A stretch of 64,000 bases of DNA, from NCBI GenBank assembly GCA_910578065.1, contig CAJTPB010000002.1:1-64000 (forward strand). The letters are read 5' to 3'. Numbering within the stretch: position 1 is the first letter of the stretch; each line of letters opens with the position of its first letter. This document shows positions 25,227-33,602 of the stretch, in pieces. This DNA is from an uncultured Christensenella sp. (GTDB lineage Bacteria; Bacillota; Clostridia; Christensenellales; Borkfalkiaceae). The notes below the pieces were generated by a model. It worked only from the letters and a program-made list of their open reading frames with translations, made no database searches and was not told the origin of the DNA. The position numbers and the translations under genes are program-made.

Positions 25227-25982
25227 ATGGCAAAAAAGAACTACTTTAACGCAACGCGCATCGCCGTGATCGCGCTGTTTTCCACCCTTTCGGGATTGCT
25301 GTACATTCTCAACTTTCCCATTGCGGCGGCGTTCCCCAGCTTTTTGGAACTGAATTTTTCCGATATCCCCGCGCTGATCGGCACGTTTGCGCTGGGTCCG
25401 CTTTCGGGGGCGATCATCGTTGTAATGAAGGTTTTGATCAAACTTGTGGTAAAATCCACAAGCACCATGTTTGTGGGCGATCTTGCCGATATCGTTATCG
25501 GAATTGCGTTCGTCGTGCCTGCGGGGCTGCTTTACAAGCACAAGCGCACGTTTAAAGGCGCGCTTATCGGCATGGGGGTAGGCACGTTGTGTTCGGTTGC
25601 GTTTGCGGTGCTGTTTAACCGCGTCGCGCTCGTGCCCTTATACGTGCAACTGTATTTCGGCGGAAAGTGGGAACCGCTTGTAGGCATGATGACCCCGCTT
25701 TTCCCTTCTTGCACGAAAGAAACTTTTTATAACTTCTATCTTTGGGTTTCGGTACTGCCCTTTAACATGATGCGCTGTTTGATCGCCGCGGTCGTTACCT
25801 TGTTGGTGTATAAGCGCATTTCGGTCGCCATAAACCGATTAAGCGAACGCCTTACGCCCAAAGGGGAGGGCAGCGACGCGCGCGAAAAACGAAATACGCT
25901 GATCGCCGTTCTCGTTTGCGCGTTCGTCATATTGCTGTTGATTTTGTTTACACTGCTGCATTACTTCCTGTGGCGCGGTTGA
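25227..25982 (+). CDS. ribU: riboflavin transporter RibU (ECF S-component)
   Basis: Membrane substrate-binding component of an ECF transporter; it captures riboflavin and works with a shared EcfAAT module encoded elsewhere. The 251-residue protein has about six TM helices, the family segments FLELNFSDIPALIGTFALGP and VKSTSTMFVGDLADIVIG, and a polar loop before the last helix. The FMN riboswitch upstream confirms the substrate. GAGGT lies upstream of the ATG. Confidence 0.93.
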   Translation: MAKKNYFNATRIAVIALFSTLSGLLYILNFPIAAAFPSFLELNFSDIPALIGTFALGPLSGAIIVVMKVLIKLVVKSTSTMFVGDLADIVIGIAFVVPAGLLYKHKRTFKGALIGMGVGTLCSVAFAVLFNRVALVPLYVQLYFGGKWEPLVGMMTPLFPSCTKETFYNFYLWVSVLPFNMMRCLIAAVVTLLVYKRISVAINRLSERLTPKGEGSDAREKRNTLIAVLVCAFVILLLILFTLLHYFLWRG

Positions 25983-25999
25983 AAGTTCGTTTAAATCGT

Positions 26000-26028
26000 T
26001 TGCAAAATTCGGCCTTATGCGGTATAAT
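26000..26028 (+). promoter_or_regulatory. tsaE promoter, leaderless geometry
   Basis: TTGCAA, 17 nt, TATAAT. Only 8 nt separate the -10 from the tsaE ATG at 26037, so transcription should start at or within 2 nt of the start codon. Confidence 0.8.
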
Positions 26029-26036
26029 ATCCGTGT

Positions 26037-26438
26037 ATGGCTGAATTTTTTTCTCACTCGGAAAAGCAGACCGCGGCATTTGCGGAAGAATATGCAAAAA
26101 CGCTTTGCGCGGGCGACGTGCTTTTGCTGCACGGGGAAATGGGCGCGGGCAAAACGGCGTTCGTAAAGGGTTTGGCGCGCGGACTGCACATAACGGAAGA
26201 GGTAACAAGCCCCACATACGCGTATTTGAACGACTACGCGGGGAAGTTATATCATTACGACTGTTACCGCATTTCTTCGGAAGAGCAGGCGGAACAGCTG
26301 GGGCTTTGCGACTATTTCGACGCGGGAAAGATTTGCGTGCTGGAATGGAGCGAAAAAATTGCGGGGCTTCTTCCCCCGAATTGTAAACAGATCGTCATCG
26401 AAAAGACGGGCGAAGAAGAAAGGAAGATCACGTTTTGA
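26037..26438 (+). CDS. tsaE: tRNA threonylcarbamoyladenosine biosynthesis ATPase TsaE
   Basis: 133 residues. ATPase that, with TsaB and TsaD, makes N6-threonylcarbamoyladenosine at position 37 of tRNAs reading ANN codons. Walker A is GEMGAGKTAFVKG; SPTYAYLNDY and HYDCYR are family blocks. No Shine-Dalgarno site is present, and the promoter makes the mRNA leaderless; the family N-terminus supports this ATG. It overlaps tsaB by 4 nt. Confidence 0.95.
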   Translation: MAEFFSHSEKQTAAFAEEYAKTLCAGDVLLLHGEMGAGKTAFVKGLARGLHITEEVTSPTYAYLNDYAGKLYHYDCYRISSEEQAEQLGLCDYFDAGKICVLEWSEKIAGLLPPNCKQIVIEKTGEEERKITF

Positions 26439-27043
26439 AGTTTCTTGCAATCGATACAAGCGGCAAAGCCCTTACGGTAATTGCCTATAACGGAACGCGC
26501 GCGGAAACGGCGTTCCGTACAGACTGCGCGTTGCGCCATTCCGAATTATTGACGGACGAGATCGACGGGGCGCTTTCCCGCGCGGGCATGACGGCGGGCG
26601 ATTGCGATTTTTTTGCGGCGGTCGTAGGACCGGGGTCGTTTACGGGGATCAGGATCGGCATTGCAACGGTAAAGGGGTTATGCACGGCGACGGGAAAACC
26701 CGCGCTTGCTATCACCTCTTTCGACGTTATCGCATACGCTGAAAAGAGCGAACCCGTCCTCGCCCTCGTGGACGCGGGTCACGGCTTTTTGTATACGTGC
26801 GGATACGACGGGGAAAAGAGGGTTACGGATTCTCCCCGTTACCGTTCGCGCGAGGACGCGGAGCCGCTCGGCGTAAGCTACCGTTTTGCGTCGGCGGAAT
26901 CCGTTCCTGTGGAATGCGAGCGGACCGACGCCGCAGAGGGGCTGCTGCGCGCGGTATTTGCCAAAGCGGAGCAAAGGGGCGAAGCGGAAAATCTGACCGC
27001 TCTGTATATCCGCAAATCTTCCGCGGAGGAAAACAGAAAATGA
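26435..27043 (+). CDS. tsaB: tRNA threonylcarbamoyladenosine biosynthesis protein TsaB
   Basis: 202 residues, ASKHA-fold scaffold that stabilises TsaD. FLAIDTSGKALTVI at the start, HSELL, and VGPGSFTGIRIGIATVKGL are diagnostic. The start is TTG at 26435, overlapping the tsaE stop in TTGA, with AGGAAGA upstream. tsaD is not in the window. It overlaps rimI by 4 nt. Confidence 0.95.
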   Translation: MKFLAIDTSGKALTVIAYNGTRAETAFRTDCALRHSELLTDEIDGALSRAGMTAGDCDFFAAVVGPGSFTGIRIGIATVKGLCTATGKPALAITSFDVIAYAEKSEPVLALVDAGHGFLYTCGYDGEKRVTDSPRYRSREDAEPLGVSYRFASAESVPVECERTDAAEGLLRAVFAKAEQRGEAENLTALYIRKSSAEENRK

Positions 27044-27480
27044 CTGTTTTGCGCGAATGGACGTTCGAAGATCTAAACGGCATTGCGGAATTGGAAAAGG
27101 AATGCTTTTCTTCCGAGCCGTGGAACTTGCAGGCGCTTGCCGACTCCTTTCTTTCGGGGCATTTTTACGGCGCGCTGTTGGAAGAGGAGGGCGCGATCAC
27201 CTCTTACGGCGGGATATCCGTCGTGTTAGACGAAGGGGAATTGCAGCTGATCGCCACGGCGGAAATGTACCGCAAGTGCGGCAGGGCGCAAAAAATATTA
27301 ACGTATTTAACGGAAGAAGCGGCAAAGCGCGGGGCACGGCGCATTTTTTTGGAAGTGCGCGTTTCCAACGCGGAAGCGCAGAAGTTATACTTAAAAAACG
27401 GGTTTCGCGGGGTATACGCGCGCACCCGTTACTATCCCGACGGCGAAGACGCCGTAGTTATGAAAAAGGAGCTTGTTTGA
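27040..27480 (+). CDS. rimI: ribosomal-protein-alanine N-acetyltransferase RimI-like
   Basis: 146-residue GNAT acetyltransferase. In this position beside tsaB it is usually annotated RimI, which acetylates the S18 N-terminus, though substrate assignment is by context. The acetyl-CoA loop is atypical: MYRKCGRAQKILTYLTEEA replaces the usual RxxGxG/A consensus, with CGRA. LEVRVSNAEAQKLYLKNGF is the typical C-terminal block. GGAGGA precedes the ATG, which overlaps the tsaB stop as ATGA. Confidence 0.85.
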   Translation: MTVLREWTFEDLNGIAELEKECFSSEPWNLQALADSFLSGHFYGALLEEEGAITSYGGISVVLDEGELQLIATAEMYRKCGRAQKILTYLTEEAAKRGARRIFLEVRVSNAEAQKLYLKNGFRGVYARTRYYPDGEDAVVMKKELV

Positions 27481-28181
27481 AGGGCGTTTCGGTATTGCAG
27501 GCGGGCAGCGGAAAAGATCTTGTGTTTTTACACGGCTACCTTGCCAGCAAAGAAAGTTTTTACCCACAGATCACTTACTTTTCCCGTTTTTACCGCGTGA
27601 CCGCGTTCGACTTTTTGGGGTTCGGACAAAGCGATCCGTTAATGCGTCCTTTTTCGGTAAGCGATTACTGCGATTGGACGGAAGAAATGCTGCACAAACT
27701 GAATATCGTTTTCCCGCACGTGATCGCGCATTCCTTCGGCGGAAGGGTGGCAATCAAGTGCTTGTCGCGCGGGGAGCTGTTCGATAAAGCGGTGCTTTGC
27801 GGCTGTGCGGGAATCGTAAAAAAGCGCACCCTTTCTTATCGCGTAAAGGTAAAAACGTACCGTTTTGTAAAAAAAATCGCGCCGCGCTACGCGGAAAAAA
27901 AGTTCGGCAGCGCGGAATATAAAACGCTTTCCCCCGTCATGCGCGAAAGCTATAAAAAAATCGTAAACGAAGATCTGCGCAAAGACGCGGAAAAAATCAC
28001 TCGCCCCGTGCTGTTTATCAACGGCGAGCGGGATGAAGATACCCCCGTTGCCTTTGCGAAAGAATACTGTTCCCGCATTCGGGGAAGTAAATATTTGGTG
28101 TTTAACGGGTGCGGGCACTTTGCGCATCTCGATAATCCGTCGGCGTTTAATCTGGCGGCAGAGGAGTTTTTAAAATGTTAA
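27477..28181 (+). CDS. alpha/beta-fold hydrolase
   Basis: 234 residues. The oxyanion segment LHGYLASKESF, the nucleophile elbow AHSFGGR (Ser about residue 85), a late Asp in NGERDEDTP and His in GCGHFAHLD give a full catalytic triad. The cap region is short and basic. Substrate unknown. TTG start at 27477 overlaps the rimI stop as TTGA, with AAGGAG upstream. It overlaps the MurF-like gene, suggesting a cell-envelope link but not proving it. Confidence 0.82.
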   Translation: MKGVSVLQAGSGKDLVFLHGYLASKESFYPQITYFSRFYRVTAFDFLGFGQSDPLMRPFSVSDYCDWTEEMLHKLNIVFPHVIAHSFGGRVAIKCLSRGELFDKAVLCGCAGIVKKRTLSYRVKVKTYRFVKKIAPRYAEKKFGSAEYKTLSPVMRESYKKIVNEDLRKDAEKITRPVLFINGERDEDTPVAFAKEYCSRIRGSKYLVFNGCGHFAHLDNPSAFNLAAEEFLKC

Positions 28182-29770
28182 ATATCGCGTTGATCTTATC
28201 CGTCGCGGGGGGCGCCATCGTTGCGTCGGCGCTCGTGTTTTTTTGCTGTTTCCCGATGCTCGGCATTTTGCAGCAGGAAAATTACGGCGGAAAAGCCTTT
28301 ATAAAGTGGTACTTTAAAAAGAACAACATGCTGCCGCGCAGAATAGAGCTGTTTACCCTTTCGCTCGTTCTGCTCGTTACCCTGTTCGATTTGTGTTTTT
28401 CGTTCGCGGGCACTGTGTACGCGAATTTGATTTCCGCATTGCCCTTTATCGGCATGTGCGCGCTTTACCTGTTTTCGGGGCAGAAGTACGCGTTAAAAGT
28501 TCCCGTTAAAAGAACGGGGCGGCTGATGCGTTTGGGCGTGTGCGGGTATCTTCTTACCGCGGCGGTATTCTTCGGCGTTTGCATCGGGGGCGCGGCGATC
28601 GCGATCGCCGCCGATCTTCACGCAATTTCTTTGCTGCGGTTTGTTCCCGTTTGTCTGCTTCCGCTTATTATGCCGTTTGTTTTTGTGGCGGCGAACTTTA
28701 TTATGAAGGGGTACGAACTGCCCCGCAACCGCCGTTTTTTGCGCAAGGCGAAAAAAGCGCTTTCCGCAAGCGCATGCGTAAAAGTAGGCATTACGGGAAG
28801 TTGCGGCAAGACGAGCGTAAAGCAGATGGCGGCGGCGATCCTCGGCGAAAAAATGCGCGCGTTTGCGACTCCCTCTTCTTACAATACGCCCATCGGCATT
28901 GCGCGTACGGTGAACGAGCATGGGCTGGATTGCGACGTGTTTCTTGCGGAAATGGGCGCAAAGCACACGGGGGATATTGCGGAACTGTGCGATTTGGTCC
29001 AACCCGCATTCGGCGTGGTCACGGCGGTGTTGCCCCAGCATTTAGAAACGTTCGGCTCGGTACAGGCGATCGCGGCGGAAAAAGGGGTGCTCGCTTCGCG
29101 CGCGCAGAAATGCGTTATCGGCAAGTCGGCGGCGGAAGCGGGAATACGCGCGGAAGGCGCGCTCGTTTGGGGAGAACACTTTGCCGCGGAAGAGGTGGTT
29201 TGTACCTGCGAGGGTACGCAATTTCTCTTGCGTCTGCCGGACGGAAGCGTTGGGGTAAAAACCGCGCTTTTGGGAAGGCACGCGGCGGAAGATATCGCTT
29301 TGGCGGCGGCGCTTTGCCATCTTTTAGGCATGAGCAAAGAGGAGATCGCAAGCGGGATCGCGGCGATCCAACCGATTCCGCACCGCTTGCAAAAAATAGA
29401 GGGAAACGGATTGCACATATTAGACGATTCGTACAACTCTAACATTCAGGGCGCGCAAAACGCGGTGGAGACGCTGCGCTTGTTCCCCGGTAAAAAGGCG
29501 GTGATCACCCCCGGGCTTGTGGAACTCGGTGTACTCGAAGGGGAGGCGAACGAAGCGCTCGGCGCGTCGCTCGTCGGGTTAGACGCAGTGATTTTGGTCG
29601 GGGAAACGCTTGTGCTTTCGGTGCGCAAAGGGTATCTCGAAGCGGGCGGCGAAGAAGAAAAGTTGCACCTTGCTTCCACTTTAGAAAAGGCGACGGAATT
29701 GCTTTCGCAAACGCTTACCGCGGGCGATTCGGTGCTCTTCTTAAACGATTTGCCCGACGTATATCTTTAA
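28175..29770 (+). CDS. membrane-anchored MurF-like Mur ligase
   Basis: 531 residues. The first 190 or so hold about five hydrophobic segments, in place of the soluble UDP-sugar-binding domain of ordinary MurF. The Mur ligase core follows: P-loop GITGSCGKTSVK (about residue 205; Cys and Ser replace the usual Asn and Thr), FLAEMGAKHTGDI, and ILDDSYNSN in the C-terminal domain. The closest family is UDP-MurNAc-tripeptide--D-Ala-D-Ala ligase, and ddl, which makes the D-Ala-D-Ala substrate, is next. A dedicated MurF activity is likely but unproven. Confidence 0.78.
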   Translation: MLNIALILSVAGGAIVASALVFFCCFPMLGILQQENYGGKAFIKWYFKKNNMLPRRIELFTLSLVLLVTLFDLCFSFAGTVYANLISALPFIGMCALYLFSGQKYALKVPVKRTGRLMRLGVCGYLLTAAVFFGVCIGGAAIAIAADLHAISLLRFVPVCLLPLIMPFVFVAANFIMKGYELPRNRRFLRKAKKALSASACVKVGITGSCGKTSVKQMAAAILGEKMRAFATPSSYNTPIGIARTVNEHGLDCDVFLAEMGAKHTGDIAELCDLVQPAFGVVTAVLPQHLETFGSVQAIAAEKGVLASRAQKCVIGKSAAEAGIRAEGALVWGEHFAAEEVVCTCEGTQFLLRLPDGSVGVKTALLGRHAAEDIALAAALCHLLGMSKEEIASGIAAIQPIPHRLQKIEGNGLHILDDSYNSNIQGAQNAVETLRLFPGKKAVITPGLVELGVLEGEANEALGASLVGLDAVILVGETLVLSVRKGYLEAGGEEEKLHLASTLEKATELLSQTLTAGDSVLFLNDLPDVYL

Positions 29771-30027
29771 AAATTTGTAAAGCATATCGAATGTCGTCGT
29801 TTGCTTTGTTGTAAGCGCAGTGACGGTTTATATATAAGCGGCGCTGTTTGTAGGTGCAACGCTGCTATACGGTTTGTAAGTATATTTTACAGGGCAGGCT
29901 GTTTTGTATTGGGCGCCCGACATACCGTTTCAAATCGTAAGTTATGAAAGGCGGCGTAATAACCGTTTCATATATGCGGCGCGTTGAAATATTAGCGCGC
30001 GTAACTTTTACAAATAAAAAACGAACG
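29771..30027. repeat. spacer with decayed tandem repeats of about 55 bp
   Basis: Three or four loosely similar units share TTTGT near the start, AYACSGTTT in the middle and AGGSCGGCG or CAGGCTG at the end. No coding frame or RNA gene was seen. Divergence is high, so the exact borders are uncertain. Confidence 0.4.
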
Positions 30028-30068
30028 AAATACCGAAGATAAGAAAATCTTATCGGGGGTATTTTTTT
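30028..30068 (+). terminator. terminator hairpin ending at the ddl start codon
   Basis: Arms AAATACC/GGTATTT with inner GATAAG/CTTATC and a loop of AAAAT, followed by a run of seven T directly before the ddl ATG. The only ribosome-site candidate (GGGGG, 30055-30059) lies in the 3' side of the hairpin. Confidence 0.75.
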
Positions 30069-31184
30069 ATGCGCAACATTGCGGTATTCTTCGGCGGAAG
30101 ATCGAACGAAAGCGAAATATCTATTATTACGGGAATGCTCGCCGTTAATCTATTGCGGGGTGCGGATTTGCAGGTGTATCCCGTTTGCTTAGGGGAGAAA
30201 GGAGAGCTGTTCTATAAGGCGGATGCGCGCGGCGTAGAAGATTTTCGCGATCTTTCCGATAAAAGCATCGTGTGCGCCGCGTTAGAGGGGAACGCGCTTG
30301 TGCGGGCGGATAAAAAGCGAAAAAAAATCGCAACGCTCGATTGCGCGTTAAATTGCTGCCACGGGGGCGCAGGCGAAGACGGCACGCTGTCCGCTCTGCT
30401 TTCTTGGAACGGGCTTCCCTTTGCTTCGCCCGAAATGCCCGCTTCCGCAATTTTCATGAACAAGGAATATTCGCAGATCGCCGCAAAGGGGTTGGGAATT
30501 CCCGTTGCGCCCTCTTTTTCCGTGCGGGAGGAGGCATGGCGGAAGGATAAAAGCGAAACGCTTGCAAAGGGCGAAACGCTCGGCTATCCGTTAATCGTTA
30601 AGCCGAGCACGCTCGGTTCGAGTATCGGCATTACGGTGGCGCGTACCGAAACGGAATTAAAAATCGCGCTCGATTCGGCGTTCCGTTTGGATACGGGCGC
30701 GCTTGTGGAAGCGTATTTCGAAGATAAGCGTGATATCAACTGCGCCGCATATTCGCTGCGGGGGGAAACGGTTACTTCCGAATGCGAAGAGGTGTTTTCC
30801 GCCGAAAGCATTCTTACCTTTGCCGAAAAGTACGAAGGCACGGGCAATACGCGCAATTCCCGCTGTCCTGCCGAACTTCCCGAAGAGGCTTCGCAGGCGA
30901 TAAAAGGGTATACGAAACTGTTGTACGAAACGTTCCGCCTTAGGGGGATCGTACGTGCGGATTTTCTGTATGCGGGCGGCAGCGTATATTTTAACGAGTT
31001 GAATACCGTTCCCGGTTCGCTTGCGTGTTACCTGTTCGGCGAATCGCTTACCGAAGCGCGCGATCTGCTCGTTTCCGTATTGCAAGATCGCACAAAACAG
31101 CGGGAAGCGCAAAAACTTACGTTGAAAACGGGGATTTTAGAGCGGGATATTTTCGGCGGCGGAAAGGGTTGCAAAAAAAGCTGA
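30069..31184 (+). CDS. ddl: D-alanine--D-alanine ligase
   Basis: 371-residue ATP-grasp enzyme that makes D-Ala-D-Ala for peptidoglycan. The N-terminal FFGGRSNESEIS has Asn at the usual Ser/Thr position; CCHGGAGEDGTLSALL, the ATP-grasp loop PSTLGSSIGI and the metal-binding NELNTVPGSL are present. The YF at the ligand loop is not obvious, so D-Ala versus D-Lac specificity is not judged. A terminator hairpin abuts the start. Confidence 0.9.
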   Translation: MRNIAVFFGGRSNESEISIITGMLAVNLLRGADLQVYPVCLGEKGELFYKADARGVEDFRDLSDKSIVCAALEGNALVRADKKRKKIATLDCALNCCHGGAGEDGTLSALLSWNGLPFASPEMPASAIFMNKEYSQIAAKGLGIPVAPSFSVREEAWRKDKSETLAKGETLGYPLIVKPSTLGSSIGITVARTETELKIALDSAFRLDTGALVEAYFEDKRDINCAAYSLRGETVTSECEEVFSAESILTFAEKYEGTGNTRNSRCPAELPEEASQAIKGYTKLLYETFRLRGIVRADFLYAGGSVYFNELNTVPGSLACYLFGESLTEARDLLVSVLQDRTKQREAQKLTLKTGILERDIFGGGKGCKKS

Positions 31185-31197
31185 AATTTGGTATAAT
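31169..31197 (+). promoter_or_regulatory. icd promoter inside the ddl 3' end
   Basis: TTGCAA, 17 nt, TATAAT, followed by a leader of about 22 nt with an AAGGCGGTG ribosome site. Confidence 0.82.
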
Positions 31198-31225
31198 GTT
31201 GTCACTTTAATTAAGGCGGTGCGAT

Positions 31226-32434
31226 ATGCCCAAAATCAAAATGACGACCCCCCTCGTAGAAATGGACGGGGACGAAATGACCCGCATTTTATGGAAGCGG
31301 ATCAAAGAAATTTTAATTGAACCTTACGTTGCGTTAAAAACGGAATATTACGATTTAGGGCTGCCCGAACGGGATAGAACGCAAGACTGCGTAACGGAAG
31401 AAAGCGCGCTCGCAACCAAAAAATACGGCGTTGCGGTAAAGTGCGCCACTATTACGCCCAACGCGCAGCGCATGACCGAATACAATCTTCACCAAATGTG
31501 GAAAAGCCCCAACGGCACGATCCGCCGCATTTTAGACGGAACCGTGTTCCGCGCGCCCATTTTGTGCAAGGGGATAAAGTCGTATATCCCCGGTTGGGAA
31601 CAGCCCATCGTGCTTGCCCGCCATGCCTACGGCGACGTATACAACAACGTGGAAGAGCAAGCGAACAAAGGGGAAAAAGTTTATCTTGTGATCGAAAACG
31701 AAAAAGGCGAACAAGTGCGCCGCAGTTTGGTGCACGATTTTTCCGCAGGCGCGGGCGTTGTGCAGGGGGTGCATAATTGCGACGATTCCATTCGTTCGTT
31801 CGCGCATTCCTGTTTCCGCTATGCGTTAGAGCAAAATATTCCCCTGTATTTTGCAACGAAAGATACCATTTCCAAAACGTACGACAGGCGGTTTAAAGAT
31901 ATTTTTGCGGAAGTGTACGAAAGCGACTATCAAAAGGCGTTCGAAGAAAAGGGGTTGGAATATCTCTATACGCTTATCGACGATGCGGTTGCGCGCATCG
32001 TGCGCAGCAAGGGCGGCGTGCTTTGGGCTTGCAAGAATTACGACGGCGACGTTATGAGCGATATGGTCGCGACGGCGTACGGTTCGCTCGGCATGATGAG
32101 CTCGGTGCTCGTTTCGCCCGACGGCAAGTACGAATACGAAGCGGCGCACGGCACCGTTACCCGCCACTATTATAAATATCGCGCGGGGGAACAGACTTCT
32201 ACCAATTCGGTCGCGACTATTTTCGCTTGGACGGGCGCGCTGAAAAAGCGGGGCGAATTAGACGGAAACGAAGAACTTGTATCCTTTGCCGAACGGTTAG
32301 AGCGCGCGACGGTAACGACCATAGAAGAAGGGGAAATGACGGGGGATCTGATCTCGCTGTATTTCCGCGAGGGGATCTCGCCCAAAAAATTAAATTCCGA
32401 AGAATTTTTATATGCGATCGCAAAACGGTTGTAA
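31226..32434 (+). CDS. icd: isocitrate dehydrogenase (NADP+), eukaryote-like type
   Basis: 402 residues. Oxidative decarboxylation of isocitrate to 2-oxoglutarate. The sequence is of the homodimeric subfamily shared with eukaryotic cytosolic enzymes: PLVEMDGDEMTRILW at the start, ATITPNAQRM, SPNGTIRRILDGTVFRAPI, and GTVTRHYYKY near the NADP site. Other TCA genes are not in the window. Own promoter; no strong terminator, but a GC-poor hairpin may follow. Confidence 0.95.
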   Translation: MPKIKMTTPLVEMDGDEMTRILWKRIKEILIEPYVALKTEYYDLGLPERDRTQDCVTEESALATKKYGVAVKCATITPNAQRMTEYNLHQMWKSPNGTIRRILDGTVFRAPILCKGIKSYIPGWEQPIVLARHAYGDVYNNVEEQANKGEKVYLVIENEKGEQVRRSLVHDFSAGAGVVQGVHNCDDSIRSFAHSCFRYALEQNIPLYFATKDTISKTYDRRFKDIFAEVYESDYQKAFEEKGLEYLYTLIDDAVARIVRSKGGVLWACKNYDGDVMSDMVATAYGSLGMMSSVLVSPDGKYEYEAAHGTVTRHYYKYRAGEQTSTNSVATIFAWTGALKKRGELDGNEELVSFAERLERATVTTIEEGEMTGDLISLYFREGISPKKLNSEEFLYAIAKRL

Positions 32435-32480
32435 AGAAAAAACCCCGCTTAATATTGCAGGAGTTTTTTTGCATACGGTA

Positions 32481-32509
32481 TTGACATTCGGCATTTGCGG
32501 TTGTAAAAT
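32481..32509 (+). promoter_or_regulatory. promoter of the 64-aa membrane protein
   Basis: TTGACA, 17 nt, TAAAAT, 19 nt before the ATG. Confidence 0.78.
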
Positions 32510-32528
32510 ATACGCAGGAGGGGAAACG

Positions 32529-32723
32529 ATGAAAGGATACATTTTTTTGTTTATTTTATGGATCGCCGTATTGCTTGTGGCGCTTGTTTCACTTGTAATG
32601 TCGGTATATTACATGTTTAAAACATACGACGCATTGATCGTAGGGGTTGCAGTATCCCTTTACATTGCCGTGCGCGCGGGGGAAAAGATCGCCGCGCTTT
32701 TAAGGGGAAAACCGGAAGATTAA
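32529..32723 (+). CDS. small two-TM membrane protein
   Basis: 64 residues. A first TM (about residues 4-30) and a second (about 36-52) are followed by a basic tail ending RGKPED. No recognised domain. AGGAGGGG precedes the ATG at 32529, and the gene has its own promoter and terminator, which support it as real. Confidence 0.7.
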   Translation: MKGYIFLFILWIAVLLVALVSLVMSVYYMFKTYDALIVGVAVSLYIAVRAGEKIAALLRGKPED

Positions 32724-32729
32724 AAATTG

Positions 32730-32760
32730 CGCCCGACTTTTAAAGTCGGGCGTGTTTTTT
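32730..32760. terminator. terminator between convergent genes
   Basis: GCCCGACTTT pairs with AAAGTCGGGC, with T run on the plus strand and A run on the other, reaching the stop of the minus-strand peptidase. Confidence 0.85.
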
Positions 32761-33473
32761 TAATCTTTTCTGACAAAGGAAAGAAAGAAGAGGGCGAACC
32801 GCAAAAAGTAGAACAGCGAGATACATAAAGAAGCAACGTACGTCATCGCCGCGGCGGAAAGCACTTTGCTCGCCCCGGGGAGTTCCTCTTTCGTTAAAAC
32901 GCCGTCTTCCACCAACATTTTTTTCGCCCTGCGGCTGGCGTTGAACTCAACGGGAAGGGTCACTAACATAAACAGGGTAGAAAGCCCGTAAAAGGCGATC
33001 CCCGCATATACCAGCCACTCGCCGTACGGCAAACTTGCCGCAATAAACAGTTCGAGCAAAACGCCCACGATCACCATGGGAAGCGCCAAGCGCGATCCGA
33101 TATTGGTAAGGGGCACAAGCACGTTGCGAATCTTATAAGGAAGATACCCTTCCTTTTTCTGCATCACGTGCCCGATTTCGTGCGCCGCCACGGCGACCGC
33201 TCCCACAGACGCGCTGCCGAACGTGCTCATCGAAAGGTTCACCTGCTTTTTCGTCGGGTGATAGTGGTCGGTCAGTCTGCCGTTGATGCGTTCCACGCGG
33301 ATATCGGTAACCCCGCGGTTGCGCATCATGCGTACGGCCGTATCGTATCCCGTAACGCAGGCGCGGTTGGGAACTTTATCGTATTTTGCATAAGTAGAGT
33401 TGACTTTCGCGCTCGCCCATGCCGAAAACAACAGCAAAGGGATCAGCGCAATTAAGGAATACAAATACATCAT
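32760..33473 (-). CDS. YugP-like zinc metallopeptidase
   Basis: 237 residues, membrane protein. An N-terminal TM is followed by a soluble metallopeptidase region with AAHEIGHVMQ (about residue 115; the two His and Glu bind zinc and activate water), then three or four TM helices. The family is DUF2268/YugP-like, predicted neutral zinc metallopeptidase, unknown substrate. Start ATG 33473 or 33470 with GAGGTG upstream. Confidence 0.85.
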   Translation of the reverse strand: MMYLYSLIALIPLLLFSAWASAKVNSTYAKYDKVPNRACVTGYDTAVRMMRNRGVTDIRVERINGRLTDHYHPTKKQVNLSMSTFGSASVGAVAVAAHEIGHVMQKKEGYLPYKIRNVLVPLTNIGSRLALPMVIVGVLLELFIAASLPYGEWLVYAGIAFYGLSTLFMLVTLPVEFNASRRAKKMLVEDGVLTKEELPGASKVLSAAAMTYVASLCISLFYFLRFALFFLSFVRKD

Positions 33474-33566
33474 CTAACACCTCACAGTTTTTTATACCAC
33501 ACACGCGCGCATTTATAACCGCGTTTTAAAAATTTTTGAAATATTTTTGCGCGTTCGGCAAACCCC

Positions 33567-33595
33567 TTGCGTTTTTTTTCGCCGTTTGGTATACT
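33567..33595 (+). promoter_or_regulatory. obgE promoter, leaderless geometry
   Basis: TTGCGT, 17 nt, TATACT. The ATG at 33603 begins 8 bases after the -10, at the expected transcription start. Confidence 0.78.
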
Positions 33596-33602
33596 GTATG
33601 GC

